Shown: positions 1 to 8,960 of the stretch, piece after piece
Position numbering within the stretch: the stretch's first letter is position 1
How the letters are laid out: every line of letters begins with the position of its first letter
Assembly: GCA_963713355.1 (NCBI GenBank)
Contig: CAVQLK010000008.1
Span: 186,001 to 250,000 of the forward strand
Direction: 5' to 3'
DNA from: FEN-1219 sp963713355
GTDB lineage: Bacteria; Pseudomonadota; Gammaproteobacteria; Steroidobacterales; Rariloculaceae
Length of the DNA stretch: 64,000 nt
Notes under the pieces: model-generated
Database searches by the model: none
The model's input: only the letters and a program-made list of their open reading frames with translations
What the model was told of the DNA's origin: nothing
Translations under genes and position numbers: made by a program

Positions 1-1
1 G

Positions 2-916
2 GAAGACCTCTACGTCGTCGAGCTCGGACGCCGCGGCGGCGGGCTCGTGCCCGTGGGCTCCGCGCCGACTCCGGTGCCGCCGCTCGCGGAGCGCGTGTAC
101 CGCGCGCTCGTCCTCGGGACGCGCGACTACGTCGACAAGAACGGCTTCGCCGGCGTCGTGCTCGGATTGTCCGGGGGCATCGACTCGGCGTTGACGTTGA
201 CGATCGCCGTCGACGCGCTCGGCCCGCAGCGCGTCCATGCCGTCATGATGCCGTCGCGCTATACGTCGCAGATGAGCCGCGACGACGCGGAGACGCAGGC
301 GAAGCTGCTCGGCGTGCGCTACGACGTGCTGTCGATCGAGCCGATGTTCGAGACCACGCTCGCGGCGCTCCAGGGCGTGTTCGCCGGGGTGCCGCCCGAC
401 ACGACGGAAGAGAACATTCAGGCTCGCTGCCGCGGCGTGCTGCTCATGGCGATCTCGAACAAGACCGGCAAGATGGTGCTGACGACGGGCAACAAGAGCG
501 AGATGGCCGTTGGTTATGCGACGCTGTACGGCGACATGGCGGGCGGGTTCGCGCCGCTCAAGGACTGCACGAAGACGCTCGTCTATCAGCTCGCGAGGTA
601 CCGCAACAGCCTCGACGTCGTCATTCCGGAGCGCGTGATCACGCGCGAGCCGACGGCGGAGCTGCGCGATAACCAGAAGGACAGCGACTCGCTGCCGCCG
701 TACGACGTCCTCGACACGATCCTCGAAGCGTTCATCGAAAAGGATTTTTCCGTCGACCAGATCACCGCGCTCGGCTTCGAGCGGGCGACCGTCGTGCGCG
801 TGCTGCAGATGGTCAAGCGCGCGGAGTACAAGCGCCGCCAAGCGCCTCCCGGCGTGCGCGTCAGCAGTCGCGCTTTCGGCCGCGATTGGCGCTACCCCAT
901 CACGTCGGGGTATTAG
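2..916 (+). CDS. nadE: Glutamine-dependent NAD+ synthetase, C-terminal part (cut by window start)
   Basis: Makes NAD+ from deamido-NAD+ with ATP and glutamine-derived ammonia. The frame is open to the window edge, so only the C-terminal synthetase domain is present. The N-terminal glutaminase (nitrilase-like) domain expected for this class lies upstream. The ATP pyrophosphatase P-loop SGGIDS is about 40 residues after the first in-window GTG. It is followed by TTGNKSEMAVGYATLYGDM and the conserved KDCTK and PPYDVLD stretches near the end. The gene ends with a tyrosine codon and TAG, 6 bases from the convergent bamD stop. The GTG at 47 is only an internal codon, not a start. Confidence 0.95.
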   Translation, partial: EDLYVVELGRRGGGLVPVGSAPTPVPPLAERVYRALVLGTRDYVDKNGFAGVVLGLSGGIDSALTLTIAVDALGPQRVHAVMMPSRYTSQMSRDDAETQAKLLGVRYDVLSIEPMFETTLAALQGVFAGVPPDTTEENIQARCRGVLLMAISNKTGKMVLTTGNKSEMAVGYATLYGDMAGGFAPLKDCTKTLVYQLARYRNSLDVVIPERVITREPTAELRDNQKDSDSLPPYDVLDTILEAFIEKDFSVDQITALGFERATVVRVLQMVKRAEYKRRQAPPGVRVSSRAFGRDWRYPITSGY

Positions 917-922
917 TCCAGG

Positions 923-1681
923 TTAGAGCCGTGCCGTCGCTGCCTCTTCGCCGAACGTCTGGCGCAGCACGCGCCGTGCGTCGGCGGCGAGGTCGGTCAT
1001 CCCGAGCTGCTCATAGGCGGTCACGAGGATCAGCAGCGTCTGCTCGAGCTCCGGCGCCTCGGGATAGTGCTCGAGGGCGTACTTCGCGCGATTGATCGCA
1101 GCGACATAAGCGCCGCGGCGGATGTAGTACTCGGCGATGTGATTCTCGTAGCCGGCCAGCCGATTGCGCAGGAATACCATGCGCTGCCGGGCATCGGGCA
1201 CGTACTCGCTGTTCGGAAACCGGCGAACCAGCTCTTGAAAAGTGCCGAACGAGCGCAGCGTGTCCTTTGGCGGCCGCAGCGACAAATCGACGCGCAGTAA
1301 CTTCTCGATGACGTTCGGCGCCTGATCGAAATACACTAGCCCGCGCATGTAGAGGCAGTAATCGAGGCGCTCGTGCGTCGGGTTCTCACGCTCGAACTCC
1401 TCGGCCGCGTCGATCGCCAGCTCGGGCTGTAAGCTGCGGTAATAGAGATAAATGAGATCGAGCTGCGCTTGCCGTGTCTCGGGACTGAATGGATACCGGG
1501 CCTCCAAGGCGTTGAAGTACTGGATCGCGCCGGCGAAGTTCGAGGAGTCCATGGCATCGAACCCGCGCTGATACAGCAGCTCGGGGCCTTGATCCTCGAT
1601 CGTATTGCTGCGGTTACAGCCCGCCATGAGGGCGGCCGCGGCCAGAACGAGCAGCAGGGCGTTGTTGCCGATTCGAAGCAC
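923..1681 (-). CDS. bamD: Outer-membrane protein assembly factor BamD (lipoprotein)
   Basis: Essential lipoprotein partner of BamA in the beta-barrel assembly machine, working on the periplasmic face of the outer membrane. I chose the GTG at 1681 because it gives a compact lipoprotein signal: basic start, hydrophobic LLLVLAAAALMAGC, with the lipobox Cys about 22 residues in. Longer in-frame starts add an arginine-rich, non-signal-like tail. The mature part shows TPR-like pairs: LYQRGFDAMDSSNFAGAIQYF, RFPNSEYVPDARQRM and YYIRRGAYVAAINRAKYALE. Length, about 252 aa, is normal for BamD. It diverges from rluD across about 105 bases, an arrangement common in gammaproteobacteria. Confidence 0.93.
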   Translation of the reverse strand: MLRIGNNALLLVLAAAALMAGCNRSNTIEDQGPELLYQRGFDAMDSSNFAGAIQYFNALEARYPFSPETRQAQLDLIYLYYRSLQPELAIDAAEEFERENPTHERLDYCLYMRGLVYFDQAPNVIEKLLRVDLSLRPPKDTLRSFGTFQELVRRFPNSEYVPDARQRMVFLRNRLAGYENHIAEYYIRRGAYVAAINRAKYALEHYPEAPELEQTLLILVTAYEQLGMTDLAADARRVLRQTFGEEAATARL

Positions 1682-1786
1682 CTGGTTATGTCCGAGAGTC
1701 CGTCGCGGGCAATAATGCCGCGGTTCTACGTGGCTGTTTCGACGGCGCAGTATAGCGAAAGTTTCCAGACGTAAGGTCCAAGCCTC

Positions 1787-2746
1787 GTGAGCCGCATCGT
1801 GAAACGCTTGTCGGTCCCGGCCGAGCTCGCGGGGCGCCGCCTCGATCAAGCAGCGGCCGAGCTATTGCCCGAGTTTTCGCGGAGCCGCCTGCGCGCCTGG
1901 ATCGACGCCGGGGCGCTCAAAGTCGAAGGCCGCGAAGCGAAGGCGCGCTTCAAGCTCAAGGGCGGCGAAGAGCTCGCACTTGCGGCCGAGCTCGAAGCGG
2001 CCGTCGAAGCGCGTCCAGAGCCGATACCGCTTACGATCGTCCATGCCGATGACGCCTTGCTCGTCATCGACAAGCCCGTCGGCCTCGTCGTGCATCCCGG
2101 CGCCGGCAACCGTTCGGGCACGCTACAGAATGCGCTGCTGCATGGCTACCCCGAGCTCGAGGTGCTGCCGCGCGCCGGTCTCGTGCACCGGCTCGACAAG
2201 GACACGAGCGGCCTGTTGCTCGTCGCGCGCACGCTGCAGAGCCACACCGTGTTGACGGCGGCTATGGAGCGGCGCGAGATCAAGCGCACCTACCGAGCGA
2301 TTTGCCAGGGCGTCTTGACCGGCGGCGGCACCGTCGACGCGCCGATCGGCCGGCACCGCCGCGAGCGAACGAAGATGGCCGTGACCGAAGGTGGACGCGC
2401 CGCGCTCACGCGCTACCGCGTCTTGGAGCGCTTTCGCGCGCACACGTACTGCGAGCTCGAGCTCGAGACGGGCCGCACGCATCAGATTCGCGTGCACATG
2501 GCGCACATTCGCGCGCCGCTGCTCGGCGACCCCGTCTACGGCGGCCGCCCCAAGTTGCCGCCAGCCGCCGGCAACGAGCTGCGCGCCGCGCTGCAGGCGT
2601 TTCGGCGGCAAGCTTTGCACGCGAGCGCACTCAGGCTCGCGCATCCCGAGACGGACGCCGCGCTCGCGTTCGCGAGCCCGCTCGCGCCCGATTTCGCCGC
2701 GGTGCTCGCGTTGCTGCGTGCGGATGCCGGCAGGGCGCTCCGATGA
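1787..2746 (+). CDS. rluD: 23S rRNA pseudouridine synthase RluD
   Basis: Converts U1911/U1915/U1917 (E. coli numbering) of 23S rRNA helix 69 to pseudouridine. The protein has an N-terminal S4 RNA-binding domain (about residues 15-75) and the RluA-type catalytic core. The catalytic motif HRLDKDTSG is at about 134-142, with Asp137 as the nucleophile, and LETGRTHQIRVHMAH lies further on. It starts at a GTG; the 319 aa length fits the family. Its stop overlaps the pgeF start (ATGA), so the two are translationally coupled. This pair next to divergent bamD is a widely conserved gammaproteobacterial neighbourhood. Confidence 0.95.
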   Translation: MSRIVKRLSVPAELAGRRLDQAAAELLPEFSRSRLRAWIDAGALKVEGREAKARFKLKGGEELALAAELEAAVEARPEPIPLTIVHADDALLVIDKPVGLVVHPGAGNRSGTLQNALLHGYPELEVLPRAGLVHRLDKDTSGLLLVARTLQSHTVLTAAMERREIKRTYRAICQGVLTGGGTVDAPIGRHRRERTKMAVTEGGRAALTRYRVLERFRAHTYCELELETGRTHQIRVHMAHIRAPLLGDPVYGGRPKLPPAAGNELRAALQAFRRQALHASALRLAHPETDAALAFASPLAPDFAAVLALLRADAGRALR

Positions 2747-3480
2747 GCGCCGTTTTAGGGTTCGCGCCCGAATGGCCGGCGCCGGCAAACGTCCGCGCCT
2801 GGGTCACGGAACGGGGCTCCGCGGCGCGTTATGGCGCGCTGAACCTCGCGCTGCACGTCGGCGACGATGCGAAGGCCGTGGCCGTCAATCGCGGCCGATT
2901 GCGAGCGGCGCTGGCACTGCCGGCGGAGCCGCGTTGGCTCGACCAAGTGCACGGCACATGCGTCGTAGACCTCGATCGCGAGCACGCGCCGGCAAAGGCC
3001 GACGGCGCGGTGACCGCGGTGCCAGGCAGTGTGTGCGCGGTATTGACGGCAGACTGCTTGCCCGTCGCCTTTTGCAGTGCCGACGGACGCCGGGTCGGCG
3101 TCGCCCATGCCGGTTGGCGAGGGCTGCTGAACGGCGTGCTTCCCGCAGCCGTCGCAGCTTTTCACAGCGAGCCGAACGCTCTCATCGCCTGGCTCGGGCC
3201 GGCGATCGGCCAGGCCGCGTACGAGGTCGGCGCTGAGGTGCGCGACGCGTTCGTCGCCCGCGACGCGGCGGCAAGCCGTAGATTCACGCCGAATGCGCGT
3301 GGTCGCTGGCAGGCAGATCTCTACGGCCTTGCGCGCGACGCTCTGGCGGCCGCCGGCGTGCAGTCCGTGCATGGCGGCGGGTTCTGCACGTATACGGAGT
3401 CGAAGCGGTTTTTTTCGCATCGCCGCGAGGCGCCGTGCGGCCGGATGGCCACGCTGGTCTGGCTGGACGCCCCGCCATGA
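2743..3480 (+). CDS. pgeF: Peptidoglycan editing factor PgeF (YfiH/multicopper polyphenol oxidase family)
   Basis: Cytoplasmic enzyme of the YfiH/laccase-domain family. In E. coli it removes wrongly built UDP-MurNAc-L-Ser intermediates so that L-Ala stays at position 1 of the peptidoglycan stem. The family metal-site residues are visible: DQVHG (His at about 68), TADCLPV and HAGWRGL, with LGPAIG and the C-terminal GGGFCTY following. The ATG overlaps the rluD stop. A longer frame exists upstream but runs through rluD in another frame, so it is not used. Length is 245 aa, normal for the family. Confidence 0.93.
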   Translation: MSAVLGFAPEWPAPANVRAWVTERGSAARYGALNLALHVGDDAKAVAVNRGRLRAALALPAEPRWLDQVHGTCVVDLDREHAPAKADGAVTAVPGSVCAVLTADCLPVAFCSADGRRVGVAHAGWRGLLNGVLPAAVAAFHSEPNALIAWLGPAIGQAAYEVGAEVRDAFVARDAAASRRFTPNARGRWQADLYGLARDALAAAGVQSVHGGGFCTYTESKRFFSHRREAPCGRMATLVWLDAPP

Positions 3481-3506
3481 CGCCGCTCGACAGTTGCTCT
3501 GGGACG

Positions 3507-3535
3507 GTTGAGTTCGTTCCCGGCAACCCTCATGT
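3507..3535 (+). promoter_or_regulatory. Candidate heat-shock (sigma-32) promoter of clpB
   Basis: In the 88-base gap before clpB, GTTGAG (3507-3512) is followed after 15 bases by CCTCATGT (3528-3535). The second element matches 7 of 8 positions of the sigma-32 -10 consensus CCCCATNT. The first resembles the CTTGAA core. ClpB is a classical sigma-32 target, which supports the reading. This is a pattern match only. Confidence 0.4.
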
Positions 3536-3568
3536 CACGACCGTGCCCAACGACGGGAGCGCCAACTC

Positions 3569-6166
3569 ATGCGCATGGACAAGCTGACGACGAACTTTCA
3601 ACAAGCCCTTGCCGACGCGCAATCGCTTGCGGTTGGACGCGACCATCAATTCATCGAGCCCGTGCATGTGATGGCGGCGCTGCTCGAGCAGCAGGGCGGC
3701 AGCGTGACCGGCATACTGACCAAAGCCGGCGCCAATCTGAATTTGTTGCGCTCGCAGCTCGGCGAGGCGCTCGACCGCATTCCAAGCGTCGAAGGCACCC
3801 CGGGCGAAGTCCATATCGGCAACGAGCTCAGCAAGCTCTTGAATGTCACGGACAAGCTCGCGCAAGAGCGTGGCGACGCGTATATCTCGAGCGAGCTGTT
3901 CTTGCTCGCGGCGGCGCAGTCGAAGGGGGATCTCGGCCGGACGCTCGAGCGCGCCGGGGCCGTCAAGGGCGCTATCGCGCGCGCGATCGACGAGGTTCGC
4001 GGCGGCAGCAAGGTCGACGACCAAAACGCCGAGGAGAAGCGCCAGGCGCTCGAGAAGTACACGATCGATCTCACGGCGCGCGCAGAACAGCAGAAGCTCG
4101 ACCCCGTGATCGGTCGCGACGACGAGATCCGGCGCACGATCCAAGTGCTCCAGAGGCGCACGAAGAACAACCCTGTGCTGATCGGCGAGCCCGGCGTCGG
4201 CAAGACGGCCATCGTCGAAGGGCTCGCGCAGCGGATCGTCAACGGCCAAGTGCCCGACGGGCTCAAATCCAAGCGCGTGCTGTCGCTCGACATGGGCGCG
4301 TTGATCGCGGGCGCCAAGTTTCGCGGCGAGTTCGAGGAGCGGCTCAAGGCCGTGCTCAACGATCTCGCGAAGCAGGAAGGTCAGATCATTCTCTTCATCG
4401 ACGAGCTGCACACGATGGTCGGCGCCGGCAAGGCCGAGGGCTCGATGGACGCAGGCAACATGCTGAAGCCCGCACTCGCGCGCGGCGAGCTGCATTGCGT
4501 CGGCGCGACGACGCTCGACGAGTACCGCAAGTACGTCGAGAAGGACGCCGCCCTCGAGCGGCGCTTTCAGAAGGTGCTCGTCGACGAGCCGTCCGTCGAA
4601 GACACGATCGCGATCCTGCGCGGCTTGAAGGAACGTTACGAAGTGCACCATCAGGTCGAGATCACGGATCCCGCGATCGTCGCCGCGGCGACGCTGTCGC
4701 ACCGGTACATCAGCGACCGGCAGCTGCCGGACAAGGCCATCGACCTCGTAGACGAGGCCGCGTCGCGTATCCGCATGGAGATCGACAGCAAGCCCGAGGA
4801 GCTCGACCGCCTCGAGCGCCGGCTGATCCAGCTCAAGATCGAGCGCGAGGCGTTGAAGAAGGAGCCGGACGAGGCCTCGAAGCGGCGCCTTGCCGATCTC
4901 GAAGCGCAGATCGCGAAGCTCGACAAGGAGTACTCCGACCTCGAGGAAGTCTGGAAGGCCGAGAAAGCGTTGGTGCAAGGCGAAGCGCAGATCAAGGAAG
5001 AGATCGAGCGCGCGCGGACGGAGCTCGAGAAAGCGCGGCGGGCGTCCGATCTCGGCCGCATGGCCGAGCTGCAGTACGGCAAGATTCCCGAGCTCGAGCG
5101 GCGTCTCGAGCAGGCGTTGAAAAGCGACAAAGCGGCCGGCAACAAGCTGCTGCGCAACAAGGTGACGGATGAGGAGGTCGCGGAGGTAGTCTCGAAGTGG
5201 ACCGGCATCCCCGTCTCGAAGATGCTCGAGGGCGAGAAGGAAAAGCTCTTACGGATGGAGCAGCACCTCGAGGCGCGTGTCGTCGGCCAGAGCGAGGCCG
5301 TGCAGACCGTCTCGAACGCCATTCGGCGCGCGCGCGCTGGTCTCGCGGATCCGAATCGCCCGAACGGCTCGTTCCTCTTCTTGGGCCCCACGGGCGTCGG
5401 CAAGACCGAGCTCACCAAGGCGCTTGCGTCGTTCCTGTTCGACACCGAGGAGGCCATGGTCCGCATCGACATGTCGGAGTTCATGGAGAAGCACTCGGTC
5501 GCGCGCTTGATCGGCGCGCCGCCGGGCTATGTTGGCTACGAGGAGGGCGGGTATCTGACGGAAGCCGTGCGGCGCAAGCCATACTCCGTCGTGCTGCTCG
5601 ACGAGGTCGAGAAGGCGCATCCCGACGTGTTCAACGTGCTGCTGCAAGTGCTCGACGACGGGCGCTTGACGGACGGCCAAGGGCGAACTGTGGATTTCCG
5701 CAACACCGTCATCGTCATGACGTCGAACCTGGGAAGCCAGCGCATTCAGGAGCTCGCGGGCGCGGCGAATTACGAGCGCATGAAGGCGGAGGTCATGGAA
5801 ATCGTCGGCCAGCACTTTCGGCCCGAGTTCATCAACCGCGTCGACGACGTCGTCGTATTCCACCCGCTCGAGGCGGAGCACATCCGCAAGATCGTCGATA
5901 TCCAGCTCGAATACTTGCGCCGTCGCCTGGGAGAGCGCGAGATCGGTCTTGCGCTCGAGCCCGCTGCGCGCGACCGCCTCGCGCAAGCCGGCTTCGATCC
6001 CGTGTACGGGGCACGCCCACTGAAGCGCGCGATTCAGCAGCAATTGGAGAATCCGCTCGCGCAGCGTATCCTGCGCGGCGACTTCGGTCCCGGCGACGTC
6101 ATCCGTGTCGTCGCCGAGGGAGACACGCTCGGATTCGTGAAGGGCGTCGAGGAAGAAGCCGCATGA
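3569..6166 (+). CDS. clpB: ATP-dependent chaperone ClpB (disaggregase)
   Basis: Hexameric AAA+ disaggregase that works with DnaK/DnaJ/GrpE to rescue aggregated proteins. The order is N-terminal Clp repeats (1-145), AAA domain 1 with Walker A GEPGVGKT (206-213), the long coiled-coil middle domain (about 410-530, rich in E, K, R), and AAA domain 2 with GPTGVGKT near 605 and the sensor-2 region GARPLKRAIQQ. The 865 aa length is typical. The start ATG at 3569 has GGGAG 9 bases upstream; a second ATG two codons later is the alternative. The middle domain distinguishes it from ClpA and ClpC. Confidence 0.97.
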   Translation: MRMDKLTTNFQQALADAQSLAVGRDHQFIEPVHVMAALLEQQGGSVTGILTKAGANLNLLRSQLGEALDRIPSVEGTPGEVHIGNELSKLLNVTDKLAQERGDAYISSELFLLAAAQSKGDLGRTLERAGAVKGAIARAIDEVRGGSKVDDQNAEEKRQALEKYTIDLTARAEQQKLDPVIGRDDEIRRTIQVLQRRTKNNPVLIGEPGVGKTAIVEGLAQRIVNGQVPDGLKSKRVLSLDMGALIAGAKFRGEFEERLKAVLNDLAKQEGQIILFIDELHTMVGAGKAEGSMDAGNMLKPALARGELHCVGATTLDEYRKYVEKDAALERRFQKVLVDEPSVEDTIAILRGLKERYEVHHQVEITDPAIVAAATLSHRYISDRQLPDKAIDLVDEAASRIRMEIDSKPEELDRLERRLIQLKIEREALKKEPDEASKRRLADLEAQIAKLDKEYSDLEEVWKAEKALVQGEAQIKEEIERARTELEKARRASDLGRMAELQYGKIPELERRLEQALKSDKAAGNKLLRNKVTDEEVAEVVSKWTGIPVSKMLEGEKEKLLRMEQHLEARVVGQSEAVQTVSNAIRRARAGLADPNRPNGSFLFLGPTGVGKTELTKALASFLFDTEEAMVRIDMSEFMEKHSVARLIGAPPGYVGYEEGGYLTEAVRRKPYSVVLLDEVEKAHPDVFNVLLQVLDDGRLTDGQGRTVDFRNTVIVMTSNLGSQRIQELAGAANYERMKAEVMEIVGQHFRPEFINRVDDVVVFHPLEAEHIRKIVDIQLEYLRRRLGEREIGLALEPAARDRLAQAGFDPVYGARPLKRAIQQQLENPLAQRILRGDFGPGDVIRVVAEGDTLGFVKGVEEEAA

Positions 6167-6184
6167 GGTTGAGAGCCTAGCCGT

Positions 6185-6613
6185 ATGCCGATCTACGAGT
6201 ATCGTTGCGGTGCCTGCGCGCACCACGTCGAAGCCTTGCAGAAAATGAGCGACGGGCCGCTGCGAAAGTGCCCCGAGTGCGGCAGGTCGCAATTGAAGCG
6301 GCTCGTCTCCGCTCCTCAGTTCCGGTTGAAGGGCAGCGGCTGGTACGAGACGGACTTCAAGAACAAGAACGAGGCGAAGCGCAATCTCGTCGAGCACGCT
6401 GGTGCAGACTCCGGCGAAACGGCGAGCGACAAATCGACGGACACGCCAGCCAAGGAAGAGGCCGGCAAAGCCGTCGCTGCTGAAAAAAGCGCCGACGCGG
6501 CAGAGAAGCCGGCGAAGAAACCGGAAACAAAGCCCGCGAGCCCGAAGCCCCCCGCTGCTGCGCGAAAGTCGGCGTCGAAGTCGCGCGCGAAGGCCGCGCG
6601 CGGCGGCCGGTGA
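6185..6613 (+). CDS. FmdB-family zinc ribbon protein with Lys/Ala-rich tail
   Basis: Small putative regulatory protein of the FmdB/CxxC family. The N-terminal third is a zinc ribbon: MPIYEYRC with CGAC (Cys8, Cys11) and CPEC (Cys29, Cys32), then LVSAPQFRLKGSGWYETDF, which is the family signature. From about residue 65 onward it is a low-complexity Ala/Lys/Pro/Glu tail. The start is 18 bases after the clpB stop. In many proteobacteria this family sits directly upstream of aspS, as here. The biochemical role is not known. Confidence 0.85.
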   Translation: MPIYEYRCGACAHHVEALQKMSDGPLRKCPECGRSQLKRLVSAPQFRLKGSGWYETDFKNKNEAKRNLVEHAGADSGETASDKSTDTPAKEEAGKAVAAEKSADAAEKPAKKPETKPASPKPPAAARKSASKSRAKAARGGR

Positions 6614-6733
6614 AGCGCAGTTGCTCGGCGCCGGCGGCGCTTGCGCGCCCTACGCCTTCCTCGTAACATCCCGGCCTCTTCGAGGCTAACGCCACCTTTG
6701 CTTTCAAAAGGTTAGGCTCAAAAGGACTGAGCG

Positions 6734-8503
6734 ATGCGCAGTCATTACTGCGGCCAGGTCGACCGCGCGGCGATTGGCCAAACGGTGACCGTCGCCGGTT
6801 GGGTGCACCGGCGCCGCGATCACGGCGGCGTGATCTTCATCGACTTGCGCGATCGCGAGGGTTTGCTGCAGGTCGTCTTCGATCCCGACCGCGCCGAGAT
6901 GTTCAAGGAAGCGGAGCGGCTGCGCTCCGAGTACGTCCTCACGGTCGAAGGCCGCGTGCGCGCGCGTCCCGAGGGCACGGTCAACCCGAACCTCGCTAGC
7001 GGCGAGGTCGAGGTGCTGGCAACGGCGCTCACGGTGCTCGCGCGCTCGAAGACGCCGCCGTTTCATCACGACGAGGCGGCCAGCGAAGAGCTGCGCTTGC
7101 GCTATCGCTATCTCGATTTGCGCCGCGAGCCGATGCTGAAGAATTTGCGGCTGCGGCACGCCGTCACGCGCGCGCTGCGCAAGTTCATGGACGAGCACGG
7201 GTTCGTCGACGTCGAGACGCCGATCTTGACGAAGACGACTCCGGAGGGCGCGCGCGATTATCTCGTGCCGAGCCGCACGCAGCAGGGCAACTTCTTCGCG
7301 TTGCCGCAATCGCCGCAGCTCATGAAGCAGCTCCTCATGATGGCGGGTCTCGACCGCTACTATCAGATCGTGAAGTGCTTCCGCGACGAGGACCTGCGTG
7401 CGGACCGCCAACCCGAGTTCACTCAGCTCGATATAGAGACGAGTTTCATGAGCGAGGAGCAAATCCTCGGGCTCATGGAAGAGCTGCTGCGCGAGACGTT
7501 CGAGTCCGTGCTCGGCGTCGAGTTGCCGAAGCCGTTTCCGCGCATGGCATACGCCGACGCGATGCGACGCTACGGCAGCGACAAGCCCGATCTACGCAAC
7601 CCGCTCGAGCTCGTCGAAGTAGCGGACCTGTTCCGCGGCGTCGAGTTCAAGGTGTTCGCAGGTCCCGCGGCAGATCCAAAGAGCCGCATCGCGGCCTTGC
7701 GTTTGCCTGCGGGCGGCGAGCTGACGCGCAAGGAGATCGACGACTACACGGCGCTCGTCGGCCGACACGGCGCGAAGGGTCTGGCCTATATCAAGGTCAA
7801 CGAGCGCGCGAAAGGCCGCGAGGGCCTGCAATCGCCGATCCTGAAGTTCCTGCCGGATGCAGCGATCGCCGGTGTGCTCGAGCGCACGGGGGCCGTCGAT
7901 GGCGATCTCGTGTTCTTCGGCGCCGACAAGGCCCACGTCGTCAATGAAGCGCTGAATGCGCTGCGCACGGCGCTCGGCCGCGACCGCGGCCTGGTGAAGG
8001 GAGAGTGGGCGCCGCTCTGGGTCGTCGACTTCCCGTTGCTCGAGGCCTTGCCCGGCGGCGGTTGGACGCCGCTGCACCATCCGTTCACGTCGCCGCGAGA
8101 CGCGTCGGTGGCCGTGCTGCAAGCCGCGCCCGGCGAAGCGATCGCGCGAGCCTACGACATCGTGCTCAACGGCTACGAGGTCGGCGGCGGCTCGATCCGC
8201 ATTCACGACCCCGAGTTGCAGTCCGCGATGTTCGAGCTGCTTGGTATCGGCAAGGAGGAGGCCGAGCTGAAGTTCGGCTTCCTGCTGACGGCCCTCGACT
8301 TCGGCGCACCGCCGCACGGCGGTATCGCGTTCGGCGTCGACCGGCTCGTGATGCTGATGGCGGGCGCGGACAATATCCGCGACGTCATCGCGTTTCCGAA
8401 GACGGCCACGGCCAGCGATCTCATGACGGGGGCGCCGAGCCCGGCGGATGACAAGCAGCTCAAAGAGCTCGGCATCCGGCTGAAGAGCGCGGCTCCGGGC
8501 TAG
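6734..8503 (+). CDS. aspS: Aspartyl-tRNA synthetase (probably non-discriminating, Asp/Asn)
   Basis: Charges tRNA-Asp. It has the bacterial AspRS layout: OB-fold anticodon domain (1-110), class II catalytic core with YRYLDLRR and the FRDEDLRADRQPEFTQ motif 2 region, the bacterial GAD insertion (about 290-420), and motif 3 GVDRLVMLM. Length is 589 aa. The anticodon domain carries His30 in RRRDHGGVIF and Gly81 in RPEGTVNP. These are the two positions that mark non-discriminating AspRS in Pseudomonas aeruginosa, so it may also charge tRNA-Asn for GatCAB amidation. That last step is inference from two residues. Confidence 0.96.
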   Translation: MRSHYCGQVDRAAIGQTVTVAGWVHRRRDHGGVIFIDLRDREGLLQVVFDPDRAEMFKEAERLRSEYVLTVEGRVRARPEGTVNPNLASGEVEVLATALTVLARSKTPPFHHDEAASEELRLRYRYLDLRREPMLKNLRLRHAVTRALRKFMDEHGFVDVETPILTKTTPEGARDYLVPSRTQQGNFFALPQSPQLMKQLLMMAGLDRYYQIVKCFRDEDLRADRQPEFTQLDIETSFMSEEQILGLMEELLRETFESVLGVELPKPFPRMAYADAMRRYGSDKPDLRNPLELVEVADLFRGVEFKVFAGPAADPKSRIAALRLPAGGELTRKEIDDYTALVGRHGAKGLAYIKVNERAKGREGLQSPILKFLPDAAIAGVLERTGAVDGDLVFFGADKAHVVNEALNALRTALGRDRGLVKGEWAPLWVVDFPLLEALPGGGWTPLHHPFTSPRDASVAVLQAAPGEAIARAYDIVLNGYEVGGGSIRIHDPELQSAMFELLGIGKEEAELKFGFLLTALDFGAPPHGGIAFGVDRLVMLMAGADNIRDVIAFPKTATASDLMTGAPSPADDKQLKELGIRLKSAAPG

Positions 8504-8510
8504 CGAGCGC

Positions 8511-8960
8511 ATGGCCGCCGTCGCAGAGTTCAGGCGACCGGAGTCCGTGCTCGTCGTCGTGCACACGCCGGCGCTCGATTGTCTCCTGCTCGAGCGCGTC
8601 GATCCGCCCGGTTTCTGGCAATCCGTGACGGGTACGCTGCGCTGGAAGGAGACGCCGGCCGAATGCGCCGCGCGCGAGCTTGCCGAAGAGACGGGTCTGG
8701 TATCGCTCGGCTTGCGCGACGCGCACGTGCAGCGCTCGTTTCCGATACTGCCCGCGTGGCGCTCGCGCTATGCGCCCGGCGTCGACTCGAACGTCGAGCA
8801 CCAGTGGTATCTCGAGGTGCCCGAGGTGCGCGCGGTGCAAATCGAGCCGGCCGAGCATGTCGCGTATCTCTGGCTGCCCGTCGATGGTGCGATCGAAAAA
8901 GTCGCGTCGTGGACGAACCGCGAGGCGTTGCAGCGGCTCAAGGACTCACGCCGGGCGTGA
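8511..8960 (+). CDS. nudB: Dihydroneopterin triphosphate diphosphatase NudB (Nudix)
   Basis: Nudix hydrolase acting in folate synthesis on dihydroneopterin triphosphate. The Nudix box is complete: G-x5-E-x7-REL-x-EETGL at about residues 42-64 (starts GTLRWKETPAECAARELAEE). NudB hallmarks are the early GFWQSVTG, the later RYAPGV, and the ending WTNREALQRL. Length is 149 aa, as in E. coli. It lies 7 bases after aspS, the usual neighbour, and overlaps the next gene by GTGA. Confidence 0.92.
   Translation: MAAVAEFRRPESVLVVVHTPALDCLLLERVDPPGFWQSVTGTLRWKETPAECAARELAEETGLVSLGLRDAHVQRSFPILPAWRSRYAPGVDSNVEHQWYLEVPEVRAVQIEPAEHVAYLWLPVDGAIEKVASWTNREALQRLKDSRRA

Noticed and set aside
886..1095. Small plus-strand frame after nadE
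   Set aside because: An Arg/Ala-rich antisense frame to bamD with no family match.
3530..4978. 482-codon open frame opposite clpB
   Set aside because: A reverse-frame shadow of clpB with no ribosome site or domain; high GC makes such frames common.
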